From Leisingera sp. M658 (GTDB lineage: Bacteria; Pseudomonadota; Alphaproteobacteria; Rhodobacterales; Rhodobacteraceae): a stretch of DNA of 64,000 nucleotides. Every line of letters begins with the position of its first letter. The stretch's first letter is position 1. The notes beneath the pieces are model-generated. The model searched no databases. It was not told where the DNA came from and saw nothing but the letters and a program-made list of their open reading frames with translations. The DNA lies in assembly GCF_025144145.1 (NCBI RefSeq), contig NZ_CP083546.1, positions 75,001-139,000 of the forward strand. The letters are read 5' to 3'. Positions 19,074 to 28,376 of the stretch are shown piece after piece. A program made the position numbers and the translations under genes.

Positions 19074-20621
19074 TTAGGAAGTGAATTTCTTCAGCTCGCC
19101 GCTTTTCAGGCGGTCGGTATAGGAAAAGAGTTCCTTTTTCACCAGTTTCATCAGGAAATAGAGGCAGAAGATGTTGACCACAGCCATGGCAAAAATCGCT
19201 GCATCAGAGAAGTCGATGACCGGACCCAGGCTTGCTGCTGCACCAATCACAATGAAGATGCAGAAGATGATCTTGAAGGTCAGCTCTGCCAGCTTGCTTT
19301 CGCCAAACAAGTAGGTCCAAGCCTTCAGCCCGTAGTAGCTCCAGGAAATCATCGTCGAGAAGGCGAAGAGCACAACTGCGACAGCCAGGACATAGGGGAA
19401 CCAGCTGATGCCGGAGGCAAAAGCGGCGGAGGTCAGCGCAACACCAGAGTTGCCATCGACAGTTGCAATGGCTGTGCCCGCTTCATTCAGCATGTAGTTG
19501 CCCGTCGCCGGGTCGATAAGCAGCTGCTGCGAGATGACGATCACCAGCGCCGTCATGGTGCAGATGACAACCGTATCAATCAGCGGCTCGAGCAGGGACA
19601 CAAAGCCTTCGGTGATCGGTTCCTTGGTTTTTACCGCAGAGTGGGCAATCGCTGCCGAACCGACACCAGCCTCGTTTGAAAAGGCCGCCCGTTTGAAGCC
19701 CTGGATCAGCGCGCCAACCATGCCGCCTGCCACGCCAAGACCGGTGAAGGCGCCGTCAAAAATCTGGCCGAAAGCCCAGCCGATCTTGTCATAGTTCACC
19801 ACCAGAATGACCAGTGCGGCGCCGACATAGAGGATCCCCATAAAGGGCACGACCTTTTCTGTGACATTCGCAATGGATTTGATGCCGCCAATGATCACGG
19901 CAAAGACAATGCCAGCAAAAACGAGTCCGGTGATCCAGCCCGGATAGTCTCCGACAATGCCGGATATCTGGGCATGTGCCTGGTTCGCTTGGAACATATT
20001 GCCGCCGCCGAGTGCACCAAGGATGCAGAAGACCGAGAACATGACCGCCAAGAACCGCCCGCCCGGCAGGCCAAGTTCTTTGAACCCCTTGGAGATATAG
20101 TACATTGGTCCGCCGGAAACGGTCCCGTCGGAATATTCGTTACGGTACTTCACACCTAGGGTGCACTCGGTGAACTTCGATGCCATGCCCAGAAGGCCTG
20201 CAAGGATCATCCAGAACGTCGCACCAGGCCCGCCGATTCCAACGGCAACCGCGACCCCTGCAATGTTGCCAAGGCCGACCGTGCCGGAAAGAGCGGTGGC
20301 AAGCGCCTGGAAATGGCTCACTTCGCCCGCATCATTGGGGTCAGAGAAGTCGCCTTTGACCAGCTGGACAGAATGTTTGAAGAAGCGGAACTGAACAAAG
20401 CCGAAATACAGGGTGAAGATGCTGGCAGCGATGACCAGCCACATTACAATCCAGGGAAAGCTGGTGCCTGGAAACGGTGCAAATATCAGCCCTACAAAGG
20501 GGCCGGTCAGATCCGCAAAGACCTGATTGACCTTTTCGTCAATACCCATCGCCTCCTGGGCGGAAAGCGGGGTGGACGCGAAGGCCGCGGCTGCGGCCAG
20601 CCAGAGTTTGGTCATTTTCAT
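19074..20621 (-). CDS. Na+:alanine/glycine symporter (AGCS family)
   Basis: 515 aa inner-membrane transporter importing alanine or glycine with sodium. An N-terminal signal-like segment ends LSAQEAMG; about ten hydrophobic helices follow. AGCS hallmarks are LSGTVGLGNIAGVAVAVGIG, GGPGATFWMILAGLLGMASK, FTECTLGVKYR and AFSNEAGVGSAAIAHSA. It is encoded 10 bp after uspA on the same strand and opposite an Lrp-type regulator, which likely controls it in response to amino acids. It has its own strong terminator. Confidence 0.93.
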   Translation of the reverse strand: MKMTKLWLAAAAAFASTPLSAQEAMGIDEKVNQVFADLTGPFVGLIFAPFPGTSFPWIVMWLVIAASIFTLYFGFVQFRFFKHSVQLVKGDFSDPNDAGEVSHFQALATALSGTVGLGNIAGVAVAVGIGGPGATFWMILAGLLGMASKFTECTLGVKYRNEYSDGTVSGGPMYYISKGFKELGLPGGRFLAVMFSVFCILGALGGGNMFQANQAHAQISGIVGDYPGWITGLVFAGIVFAVIIGGIKSIANVTEKVVPFMGILYVGAALVILVVNYDKIGWAFGQIFDGAFTGLGVAGGMVGALIQGFKRAAFSNEAGVGSAAIAHSAVKTKEPITEGFVSLLEPLIDTVVICTMTALVIVISQQLLIDPATGNYMLNEAGTAIATVDGNSGVALTSAAFASGISWFPYVLAVAVVLFAFSTMISWSYYGLKAWTYLFGESKLAELTFKIIFCIFIVIGAAASLGPVIDFSDAAIFAMAVVNIFCLYFLMKLVKKELFSYTDRLKSGELKKFTS

Positions 20622-20631
20622 GATCTTGCCC

Positions 20632-21069
20632 CTATCCTACAACCGTGACAGGCACATCGGCGTGCATCACGAGGTTCTGCGTCGAGCTGCCGAAAATGCG
20701 TTTGGCAAATCCGTCCGAAGAGACCCGGCCAACGATGATCTGCGACCCGCCGTTTTCGACTGTGATCTTGTTCAGGGTCTCTGCCACATCGCCGTGCCGC
20801 ACCAGACCGGTTGCCTTGAACCCGGCTTCTTCCAGCGCGGTGACAGCAGGTTCGACAATCCGGCTGTTGGCCAGTTTGATCTCCTCCTCGCGCCGTTTGT
20901 GGCGCTGAGCGTTTTCTTCGGGGGTCTGAAACGTAAATGGCGACCATTCGATGACATAGACGGCAAGCAGCTCACAAGCGTCGATTTTCGACGCCAAGTC
21001 CTTTGCAAAGGCGAGTGCGCGTTCACCGGTATCTGTCCCGTCAAGCCCTATGACGATTTTGACAGTCAT
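20632..21069 (-). CDS. Universal stress protein (UspA family)
   Basis: 145 aa single Usp domain. The N-terminal strand is KIVIGLDGTDTGERALAFAK, and the ATP-binding signature appears as IIVGRVSSDG followed by FGSSTQNLV. The start has a ggagg ribosome site. It is translated just ahead of the alanine symporter, with a 10-bp gap, so it may modulate or be coexpressed with amino-acid uptake. Transcribed divergently from the Lrp-type gene. Confidence 0.92.
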   Translation of the reverse strand: MTVKIVIGLDGTDTGERALAFAKDLASKIDACELLAVYVIEWSPFTFQTPEENAQRHKRREEEIKLANSRIVEPAVTALEEAGFKATGLVRHGDVAETLNKITVENGGSQIIVGRVSSDGFAKRIFGSSTQNLVMHADVPVTVVG

Positions 21070-21155
21070 TTTTTCCTCCGTGTGCAGTGTTTTTTGACTT
21101 GGAGAGCGGTTGCTCCCGGATTGAGGCAGGCGGGATGCAAATGATTAACGTCCTT

Positions 21156-21187
21156 GATCCCCGGGATCAGTATCAGTGATAATCACT
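21156..21187. promoter_or_regulatory. Inverted repeats in the uspA/Lrp divergent region
   Basis: Two short dyads, gatccc-c-gggatc (21156-21168) and agtga-taa-tcact (21175-21187), sit between the divergent start codons. They are candidate Lrp-type operator half-sites; binding is inferred only from position. Confidence 0.45.
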
Positions 21188-21262
21188 AGTAATTGGGCAT
21201 GTTGTCAGCGTTTGTGCAGGAAATATTGCCTGAAACCAGCCGAAGAACAGGAAATATCACTG

Positions 21263-21709
21263 ATGAGTAGGGATTTGGACAAAATTGACAATCGGATCCT
21301 GGAAGAACTGGAATCTGACGGGAGACTTTCGATTGTCGAGTTGTCTCAGCGGGTGAACCTGACCAATACCCCCTGTTCAGACAGGGTCAAGCGCCTGGAG
21401 AAATCCGGGTACATCAGCGGCTACCGGGCAGTTTTAAACAAGGAAAAGCAGGGACTGGGCCATTTGACCGTTGTGCAGGTTTCACTTGCGGCAACTGGCG
21501 GTGATAATTCGCTTGATGCGTTTAACGCGGCTGCGGCCTTAGTTCCTGAAATTGAAAGCTGCCTGATGATCGCCGGTTCATTTGACTATCTTCTGACAAT
21601 CCGCACCCGGGACATCTCGCATTTCCGCCAGGTTCTGGGGGACAAAATCAACAGGCTGCCGAACATCCACCAGACCAATTCCTATACAGTTATTGAAGTT
21701 GTAAAGTGA
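21263..21709 (+). CDS. Lrp/AsnC family transcriptional regulator
   Basis: 148 aa from the Met at 21263, which has aggaa upstream; the longer frame from 21176 lacks a ribosome site. It has the N-terminal helix-turn-helix (LDKIDNRILEELESDGRLSI, VNLTNTPCSDRVKRLEKSGY) and the C-terminal RAM ligand-binding domain (FDYLLTIRTRDISHFRQVLG). It likely senses an amino acid and controls the divergent uspA-symporter unit. Confidence 0.92.
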   Translation: MSRDLDKIDNRILEELESDGRLSIVELSQRVNLTNTPCSDRVKRLEKSGYISGYRAVLNKEKQGLGHLTVVQVSLAATGGDNSLDAFNAAAALVPEIESCLMIAGSFDYLLTIRTRDISHFRQVLGDKINRLPNIHQTNSYTVIEVVK

Positions 21710-22032
21710 TCTGTGGTGGAGGGGGCGGAGTTCGGCACGGCTGGGCTGCCAAGCTCAGCAAAACGCAATCCAGAAAGTTGGAACTCGCGGCAATGTTCCT
21801 TGGCGTTTCCTGGCGGAAAACCCTTGCCGCAACCGGAAACCCTTGCCGCAACCGGGGCCGCCACCTCCTGCTGGATTGCTGCTTTTAGAAAAATCAGCCA
21901 AGTGCTTCGCACTCGCAGCAGAGCAGTCACTGCGCCTGATGCGAAGGTCGAGTTTGGGCTGATCCAGTGGAGAAACACCTGCTCGCACGCGCAGCATTTT
22001 GGCGATTTGACAGAGCACGCACGCCTTCTCTG
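21710..22032. other. Intergenic stretch with 19-bp tandem repeat
   Basis: No convincing gene. A perfect 19-bp direct repeat, aaacccttgccgcaaccgg, is present at 21818-21836 and 21837-21855. The rest is unremarkable sequence between convergent genes. Confidence 0.7.
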
Positions 22033-22921
22033 TTAGGCTTTGCGCAACTGCTGCGGTGCGGAGAGTATCTTGGCCGGTTTCCGGAGTATCTGGACGGTTG
22101 CGGCGAGGAGGGATTCGTCATTTGCATCGCATGCACGGTGCGAGCCGCTCAGGTGCTTGAGGGTGTGGAAGAACTTTTCCCAGGCCCACCCGTCGTATTT
22201 AACGTAGGCCTTCAGCCATGCTTCAGACGGTTCTCGGTCGTTCGGAGAGCTGGCCAGCGGGTCGATTACGATTTCTGAAAACACTTCCTCGTCTATCCCC
22301 CGCTCATCGTTTGCATAGCGCGTCAGCCCCATCCGGCCAAGCGCTTCAAGGAGGTTCAGAATGGCCCGGTTCAGCGGTCTTGCGACTGCCGGGTCAACCT
22401 CTTGTGCGCCTTGGCGGTGGCGCTGAAGAAAGATTGCGATCTTGGCGATTGCCGGCGCCAGCGACGCATGTGGATCCATTGAATGAAAGTAATGGAGAAC
22501 GGGGTAAGAGCGGTGGCGTTCGGCAGTCAGAGAGATTGCTGCCACAAGTGAGACCAACTGGAGCTGGAACTGGTCCTCCTGGCAATCCTGCATGAGCGTG
22601 CGGAGGTTGTCCGGCCTGCTCCGGCGAGGGCAGGAACTCAGCCGGGACGTCAAGTATCCATGTGCGGAACATGCTGTAGAGGATGATCTGGCTGATTGCG
22701 GCAATTGCGAATGCGGCGAGGCCGATCCTGGGAAGCAAGCAGATGCCTGCCGCCACGGCCTAGTCGAGGATCAGATAGGAAACGTCCAGGCTTTGCCACT
22801 TCAGCGGTGCCGCCGACCAACTGAACCCTTTCATTCCCGTCATACTGGCCACATGCACTCAGGCGCCATACAGGTAGGCAGTGGAAAGAAGATATTTGAG
22901 CCGCGGATGCAGAAGTTCCAT
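22033..22921 (-). pseudogene. Membrane protein of unknown family, broken by two stops and a frameshift
   Basis: A strong aaggag site precedes ATG 22921. The protein reads MELLHPRLKYLLSTAYLYGA, then an in-frame TGA, then SWSAAPLKWQSLDVSYLILD, a TAG, and a hydrophobic segment AVAAGICLLPRIGLAAFAIA. A single-base frameshift near 22610 leads into a soluble C-terminus (ISLTAERHRSYPVLHYFHSM, WEKFFHTLKHLSGSHRACD). Two transmembrane segments are likely. The three lesions make it a pseudogene; the family was not recognised. Confidence 0.75.
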
Positions 22922-23052
22922 TGCTGTAGCTCCTTGTGAGGGACGGCCAGTTGGCCGGTATGGAACCCGTGCCAGAAAGATTGAAGGTTGGCAGCCATGA
23001 CAAAGGCCGACAAAATTCTGCTTGAGCCGTCGACGGTCAGCTTGAAAAGAAT

Positions 23053-23892
23053 GTGTACGAGGCTGTCACCGTGCCGCCCGATGGCGGGCTCGTCCGATCC
23101 TGGTCCGGCTTTGAAGTGAACACGGCTAGCTGTGCTGTCGTGACGCCGGCAATGCATGGCACAGTTCTCGCCGTCGGCGGTGTCGAGGATGTGATTGCAG
23201 CTGCCTGTGGAAATGAAGTCCTCATGAGCTGGCTGCGCAAGGATTCGGAGAGCGTCGCGCGGGTTGGGTCGGTGTGTACGGGTGCATTCCTTCTCGGAAG
23301 CGCAGGGATAATCGGTAAGAAGCATGTGGCGACCCATTGTATGGCTGTGGATGTGCTTGCGGACCTGTATGAGGACGCAGAAGTCGACAGCGGATCAATA
23401 TACGTCAATGACGGCAACCTCTGGACTTCTGCAGGCGTGACCAGCGGAATCGACATGGCTCTGGCAATTGTCGAAGAAGACCACGGTCCCGACATCAAGG
23501 CACGGGTGGCCAAGGTGCTTGTCGTCTACGCCCCTAGGCCTGGCAATCAGAGCCAGTTCAGTGATGTCTTGTCCGCACAAATGGTGTCGGCGAGAAGATT
23601 TTCAAACTTAGTCGACTGGGTCTTGAGCAACTTGAATCGCCAGTTGCGCGTCGAGGATCTGGCGATCCAGGCTGGCATGAGCGAGCGAACCTTCGTTCGT
23701 AAGTTTCGGGCACGTATGGCGCCGCCTCCGGATGTTGTCTGGCTCTTCCGTCAGCCTATCCTGGCTGAATGGCGAGATCGCGGCAATGTCGAGCTGAACG
23801 AGTTGATCGCGCATGTTGTTATTCACGAATTTGCACATCATTTTGGATGGGCTGACGAGGAGATCGCAGCCATCGACCAATGGTGGGTCTGA
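23053..23892 (+). pseudogene. GlxA-family regulator fused to a metallopeptidase C-terminus
   Basis: Residues 1 to about 215 are a GlxA-type AraC regulator: a DJ-1/PfpI domain (VTVPPDGGLVRSWSGFEVNT, VGSVCTGAFLLGSAGIIGKK, TSAGVTSGIDMALAIVEEDH) and the first helices of the AraC HTH (LRVEDLAIQAGMSERTFVRK). Near 23715 it switches to the C-terminus of a DUF1025-type zinc peptidase (VVWLFRQPILAEW, HVVIHEFAHHFGWADEE) with an HExxHxxG motif. The second half of the HTH is lost. The 5' end is also damaged: codons from ATG 22997 are out of frame. Product function is doubtful. Confidence 0.75.
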
Positions 23893-24242
23893 GCCGTTGT
23901 TTCCTTCCCGGGAGAGTTGCAATGCATGCGGTTGACCGTTCACAGCCTTTAGCCCCGAAACAATAGAAAAAGCGTCAACGACCCGCCTCTGACCAAATGC
24001 GCGCAAGCATCCTAGCCGCAACACAAGCTGCCGGCAGTGCTTCGTTGGAAATCAGAACGCCAAACAGCCAGCTGCCGCAGCCTGAAAAGGAAATTTGCCT
24101 TTCATCGTGTCCCGATCTCAGTGATCAGGACGGTTGCAGGCAACAGCAGTCAGCGACAGAGACGGGATTGGCATCAATTCAGGACCGGCGCAGGAAGCTT
24201 GCGGGGCTTCATCTCCATAGCATCAGCTGGCATTTTGCAGCT
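23893..24242. other. Intergenic stretch
   Basis: About 350 bp between the chimeric regulator and the convergent decarboxylase gene. No coding sequence, RNA or obvious terminator was recognised. Confidence 0.5.
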
Positions 24243-25634
24243 TCACTGGCTTTTGCGGTCCAAACTGTCCCGGGCCGCCTGCAGCGAGTTCAGCAGTATA
24301 TCGATATCTAGATCGCTTGTGCGCCAGGACGATACGCTGATTCGCAGGGCCGGTTTGCCGTTCCAGACGGTGCCGCCGAACCACGCTTTCCCGGAGCGCT
24401 CTACCAACTGCTGAAGCTCTCTGGTCTGCGCCTCAGTGCCATAGCGGAACAGGATCTGGTTCAACGCGGGCTCGCACAGCAGCTCAAATCCAAGACCGGG
24501 CAGAGTTTTGGCGATACGGGCAGCCATGCTGCAGTGCCGCTCGACCAGCTCGGCGACACCGGCGCGGCCAAGCGTGCGCAGCACTGCCCAGATCGGCACG
24601 CCGCGCGCGCTCCGGGAGAATTCGATGCCCAGATTTTTCTGACTCCCAGTGGACGCGGTGGAATAAACTGCGTCGCTGTTCATGGCGGCCGCCATCGCGT
24701 CCCGGTCGCGGCAGATGCCGGCAGCGCCGTCATACGGGGTGTTGAGCCATTTGTGGCCGTCAGTGGTCCAGCTGTCCGCGCCCTCTATGCCGTTGGTCAG
24801 CCCGCGCTTGGCTGGCGCCGCGCGCGCCCACAGGCCAAAGGCCCCGTCGACATGCACCCATGCGCCGGCCTGTTTCGCTTTTTCGATAAGCGGCAGGAAG
24901 GGATCAAAGCTGCCGGTATTCACCTCGCCGGCCTGCAGGCACAGAATGGTCTGCCCATCCAGTGCAGGAAGCCGGGCCGGGTCAATGCGGCCGGCGCTGT
25001 CGACCGGTGCTTTGATCAGCCGGGCCTGGCCGAAGCCCAGAATTCTGAGGGCTTTGAGAACCGTGATATGGGCCAGCTCTGAAACTACAACCTTGATTTC
25101 CGGCGCGCCCAGCAACCCCATGGCATCAAAGTCCCATCCCTCCTTCTTCAGAAGTTCGCGCCGCGCGACGCTGAGGCAGACAATCGTACTTGCGGTTGCC
25201 GAGGTGCCAAACGCCACGCCGCTTTCGCGGGGCAGGTCCAGGATCTCCAGCAGCCAACGCGCCGCGACTTTCTCGATCTTGTCCGCCACCGGCGAGTTCA
25301 TTTGCGAGGAGGCGCATTGATCCCAGGCCGACGCCAGGCGTTGCGCGGCGGCGGCGACCGGCAGCGTTGCGCCGATTACAAAGCCAAAGTACCGGGGACC
25401 GTTTGAAACAGTTGTCGCCGGGGAGCCGGCCTCGTCCAGCAGCGCCAGCGTTTCGGTTGCATCCCTCCTGGTGTCCGGCAATGGCTCATCAAAGCGTGCA
25501 AGCTGCTGCCGGGCGGCGGCGGCGGGAAAAACTGGCATCTCCCCCACGCGGGCAATGTAGCGCGCGGCCCTGGCGTCAGCATCGCGCAATAGCTGGAGCT
25601 CGTCCTGCGGGTCTTTTGTCGTCTTGCGTTGCAT
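24243..25634 (-). CDS. PLP-dependent group II decarboxylase
   Basis: 463 aa from the Met at 25634, fixed by aaggag nine bases upstream; the longer frame is untranslated. Fold-type I PLP enzyme: the phosphate-binding segment is FGTSATASTIVCLSVARREL, the ring-stacking and Asp region is WVHVDGAFGLWARA, and the PLP lysine is in TDGHKWLNTPYD. Group II members decarboxylate aromatic, acidic or diamino acids; the substrate is not resolvable. A paralogue is encoded at 33553-34977. It stands alone, convergent with the preceding region. Confidence 0.88.
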   Translation of the reverse strand: MQRKTTKDPQDELQLLRDADARAARYIARVGEMPVFPAAAARQQLARFDEPLPDTRRDATETLALLDEAGSPATTVSNGPRYFGFVIGATLPVAAAAQRLASAWDQCASSQMNSPVADKIEKVAARWLLEILDLPRESGVAFGTSATASTIVCLSVARRELLKKEGWDFDAMGLLGAPEIKVVVSELAHITVLKALRILGFGQARLIKAPVDSAGRIDPARLPALDGQTILCLQAGEVNTGSFDPFLPLIEKAKQAGAWVHVDGAFGLWARAAPAKRGLTNGIEGADSWTTDGHKWLNTPYDGAAGICRDRDAMAAAMNSDAVYSTASTGSQKNLGIEFSRSARGVPIWAVLRTLGRAGVAELVERHCSMAARIAKTLPGLGFELLCEPALNQILFRYGTEAQTRELQQLVERSGKAWFGGTVWNGKPALRISVSSWRTSDLDIDILLNSLQAARDSLDRKSQ

Positions 25635-25798
25635 TCTGAACTCCTTGTCCAAGAAGGTTTCCTTGTTGATAGCAGACCAGTGGGAAGCGAGCATTGCAGC
25701 GCGCAATGCGCCTGGGCTGCACCCGCATGTTCTTGGCCCCATGCATCCGCGCGAGGGGCGGCGCAGATGCACAGCCATGCCGGGAAACTGCCCGCCGT

Positions 25799-26788
25799 TC
25801 AGCTGGCTGAAATAAACTCAGACACCAGTCCGGATACTAGCTGCGGCGCGTCTTCCGGGCTGTAGTGGCCGGTTTCGGGCAAGGTCTTGACCTGGCCGCC
25901 GGGGAACGCTTGCCGGAACAGGGGCAGAAACTGTTCTGCCTGCAGCGTCCTGTCGGCTTCGCCCCAGATGGCGATAGCAGGTTTCTTTGCCAGCTCGGAC
26001 TTTACGGCGCCGCTCGCCTCTTCGAACGCATGTTTGCCGGTAGCAAAGCCTTTGGCCCAGCCGATTGCGCCCGCAGCAAATTCAGGCGTGGGAAACGGCG
26101 CCCGGTAGGCATTCAGCCAAGTATCGGTGATCAGCTCATTGCGGACAAATCCATTCAGCTTGAGGGTCGACAGGATGTTGTAGTCAAGCTGGCCGAGCAC
26201 CGCTTCCAGGGTGCCGTTTTCCTCGGCCTGCATGATCCACTGGAACCAGGGTGCAGCGTCGGCATTGGCAATCAAGCGGTCCAAAAGATCAGGTTGCCCC
26301 AGGGGCGTCGGGCCGTTGACCGAAACGATCCGTTTGATCCGGTCCGGGTGCCGGATGGCTACGCCCATGCCAACCGGCCCGCCGAAGTCGTGCATGACAA
26401 GGGTCACATCCCTGAGATTCTGCTCCAAAACAAAGCGTTCCGCATTGTCTATATGGTCCTGCAGCCAATAACTGCGGTCTTGCGGGGTGGCGCTTTTGCC
26501 AAATCCCATATGGTCAAGGGCAATCACACGGGCACCACGGGACCATTCAGCAATCTGAGAACGGTAGAGGTAGCTCCAGGTCGGTTCGCCATGCAGCAGC
26601 AGCAGCGTTTCCGGGCCGCTGCCCTCATCGACATAGTGCATCGGATAGCCGGCGGCGGAACTGTAACGGGCTTGAAACGGCCAGGTTCCCTCAAAGGTCT
26701 CTTCGGCAGGGACCGCGATCAGGTGCGGATCGTGGCCTGGCGCGGATTGCTGCGATGCCGGTTCACTGGTCTGAAGGTCAACGGTCAT
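25799..26788 (-). CDS. Haloalkane dehalogenase-like alpha/beta hydrolase
   Basis: 329 aa. The oxyanion-hole motif LLLLHGEPTWSYLYR matches the DhlA type, with Glu instead of the more common Asn. The nucleophile elbow is VMHDFGGPVGMGVA with an Asp nucleophile, and the catalytic His is in ETGHYSPEDAP. The family hydrolyses carbon-halogen bonds via an aspartyl ester; the usual halide-binding Trp after Asp is Phe here, so substrate range is uncertain. The divergent MarR gene and two operator-like palindromes indicate ligand-induced expression. Confidence 0.85.
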   Translation of the reverse strand: MTVDLQTSEPASQQSAPGHDPHLIAVPAEETFEGTWPFQARYSSAAGYPMHYVDEGSGPETLLLLHGEPTWSYLYRSQIAEWSRGARVIALDHMGFGKSATPQDRSYWLQDHIDNAERFVLEQNLRDVTLVMHDFGGPVGMGVAIRHPDRIKRIVSVNGPTPLGQPDLLDRLIANADAAPWFQWIMQAEENGTLEAVLGQLDYNILSTLKLNGFVRNELITDTWLNAYRAPFPTPEFAAGAIGWAKGFATGKHAFEEASGAVKSELAKKPAIAIWGEADRTLQAEQFLPLFRQAFPGGQVKTLPETGHYSPEDAPQLVSGLVSEFISAS

Positions 26789-26802
26789 TGGGCTTCTCCA
26801 TT

Positions 26803-26861
26803 ATATGTGTGAGTCACATATGTAAATGGCCTCTTCCAATTCAAGTGTGTGAGGCACATAT
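26803..26861. promoter_or_regulatory. Two MarR-type operator palindromes
   Basis: atatgtgtgagtcacatat (26803-26821, perfect 7-base arms) and aagtgtgtgaggcacatat (26843-26861) share tgtgtgag-cacatat and are 40 bp apart centre to centre. They fill the intergenic gap between the dehalogenase-like gene and its divergent MarR regulator, as expected for autoregulated MarR operators. Confidence 0.75.
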
Positions 26862-26868
26862 TCCTCGT

Positions 26869-27387
26869 ATGACGGATGATTCACGGCGGACTGCGAATTT
26901 ACTGGGGGCGGCGGTGCTCTGCCTGCATGATGAACTGAGGACGGTTCTGGCGAGGCAGTTCCACCGCTCCGGAGAAGGGCCTGCGGCGCTTTGCGCGCTG
27001 GGTCACCAGCCAGGTTTGTCGAACGACGCACTGAGCCGGCTTTTGGATCTCACCCATACGGGCACGGTGCGCCTGATCGACAGGCTGGCCGAGGACGGCC
27101 TTGTCAGACGACAGGCGGCGGAGCACGACAAGCGCAGCATTGCGCTTTATCTCACAGAAGCTGGCCAAGCCGCGCGGGAGAACATATTGCGAGAGCGGCT
27201 GGCCGCACTGGAGGCAGTGACCGGCAGCCTGTCCGCTGACGAACAAAAGGACCTGGCCCGGCTGCTGGAAAAACTGCTGCAAGCTGCTGCCGGTGACGAC
27301 ACGCACAAGCTGCGGACCTGCCGGCTGTGCGACAGCCGCGCCTGCACAAATTGCCCGATACTGGTGCCTGTAAGCGGGGCGGACTGA
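26869..27387 (+). CDS. MarR family regulator with C-terminal Cys cluster
   Basis: 172 aa from the Met at 26869, right after the second operator. The winged-helix core reads LGHQPGLSNDALSRLLDLTH, TGTVRLIDRLAEDGLVRRQA and AEHDKRSIALYLTEAG. The tail carries four cysteines (CRLCDSRACTNCPIL, pattern C-x2-C-x4-C-x2-C), suggesting a bound metal or redox sensing; this is inference. Likely represses the divergent dehalogenase-like gene and itself. A terminator follows directly. Confidence 0.9.
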   Translation: MTDDSRRTANLLGAAVLCLHDELRTVLARQFHRSGEGPAALCALGHQPGLSNDALSRLLDLTHTGTVRLIDRLAEDGLVRRQAAEHDKRSIALYLTEAGQAARENILRERLAALEAVTGSLSADEQKDLARLLEKLLQAAAGDDTHKLRTCRLCDSRACTNCPILVPVSGAD

Positions 27388-27390
27388 AGC

Positions 27391-27413
27391 GCCTGGCAAT
27401 AGTGCCAGGCTTT
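27391..27413 (+). terminator. Terminator after MarR gene
   Basis: Perfect 8-bp stem gcctggca-atag-tgccaggc followed by ttt, three bases after the MarR stop. Confidence 0.8.
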
Positions 27414-27566
27414 GTCGCGCGAACGTCGAGGGGGATTGCCCTCGTTAATCCAGCGTGGCAGCCCAATTTGCCGGATCAGATACCTGCCGGCGGAGAAACC
27501 GGTTCGGTCTTACGTAATCCAGAACTAGTCTGTGCAGAAAGCCAGTAGCGGGCTGCAGCCAGGGTT

Positions 27567-28184
27567 CTAACCGGTCTGATAGCCTCGGACGTAAGCCCAG
27601 GTGGCGTCTGCTATGCGGCTTCTGAGCGCTTGGCGGCCGCTGTCTAGATTTGCAGGTTTGCCGATCAGCAAACTGGCAAAACCATGCACCATTGCCCACA
27701 AAGGCGTTCCGAATTCATGCGGGTCCAGATGGCCGAGGCCCTGCGCCTTCATGATGCCCGTCAGCTCATCAATAAAGGTGTTGTATGTTGCGCTGCTGGC
27801 CACGCGCGCTACATTGATGTTGTCCCGGTTGCGAGCCGCCGCCCACATGAGGTGAAACAGTTCGGGATTGTCTGCGCCAAACTCAGCATAGGCGCAGCCG
27901 CCAGCAATCAGGCTTTCAACCGAATACTTTGGATGTTTGGCAAAGGCGTCAATCTTGGCTTTGGAAAATCTCCGGAAGCCTTCGGCGGCGACATTTGCCA
28001 GCAATTCATCGCGGTCCTTGAAGTGCCGGTAGGACGCGCCGCTTGAAACTTGGTCGGCGCGGGCGGCATCGGCAACGCTTACGTCCTCAACCCGCCTTTC
28101 CCTGATCATTTCAATGGTTGCATCGATCAGGGCGGTCTTGAGATCACCGTGATGGAATTTCTTCTTGGATTGCGGCTAAGTCAT
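27567..28184 (-). pseudogene. TetR family regulator with stop at codon 3
   Basis: A good aaggaaa ribosome site precedes ATG 28184, but codon 3 is TAG. The same frame continues QSKKKFHHGDLKTALIDATI, the standard TetR N-terminus, then the helix-turn-helix (VEDVSVADAARADQVSSGAS, YRHFKDRDELLANVAAEG) and a C-terminal ligand domain. The first downstream Met (28109) would remove helix 1 of the DNA-binding domain. Otherwise the frame is intact, so this is a very recent inactivation, a readthrough case, or a sequencing error. Confidence 0.8.
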
Positions 28185-28376
28185 CGGGTTTCCTTGAGCG
28201 GTTGCGACGGCTGCCAATTTCTACTCCATCAGCTCCGTGAAGTAAGAGAATCTTACACCATGTTGGCAGTACTCGATCTAAGTAAGAGCTACATATTTAT
28301 CCCAAGGAGCACGCCAAGTCTGGTCTTCCCCCACTGAAGTGGTCCTCCGCTATGTTTAGGAAAACGGCGGAATACC

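Noticed and set aside
21818-21855. Two 19-bp repeats considered as a CRISPR start
   Set aside because: Units are directly adjacent with no spacers, and no cas gene is present. No CRISPR array was seen in the window.
26755-26868. Upstream extension of the MarR frame
   Set aside because: It would translate through both operators; the Met at 26869 fits family homology.
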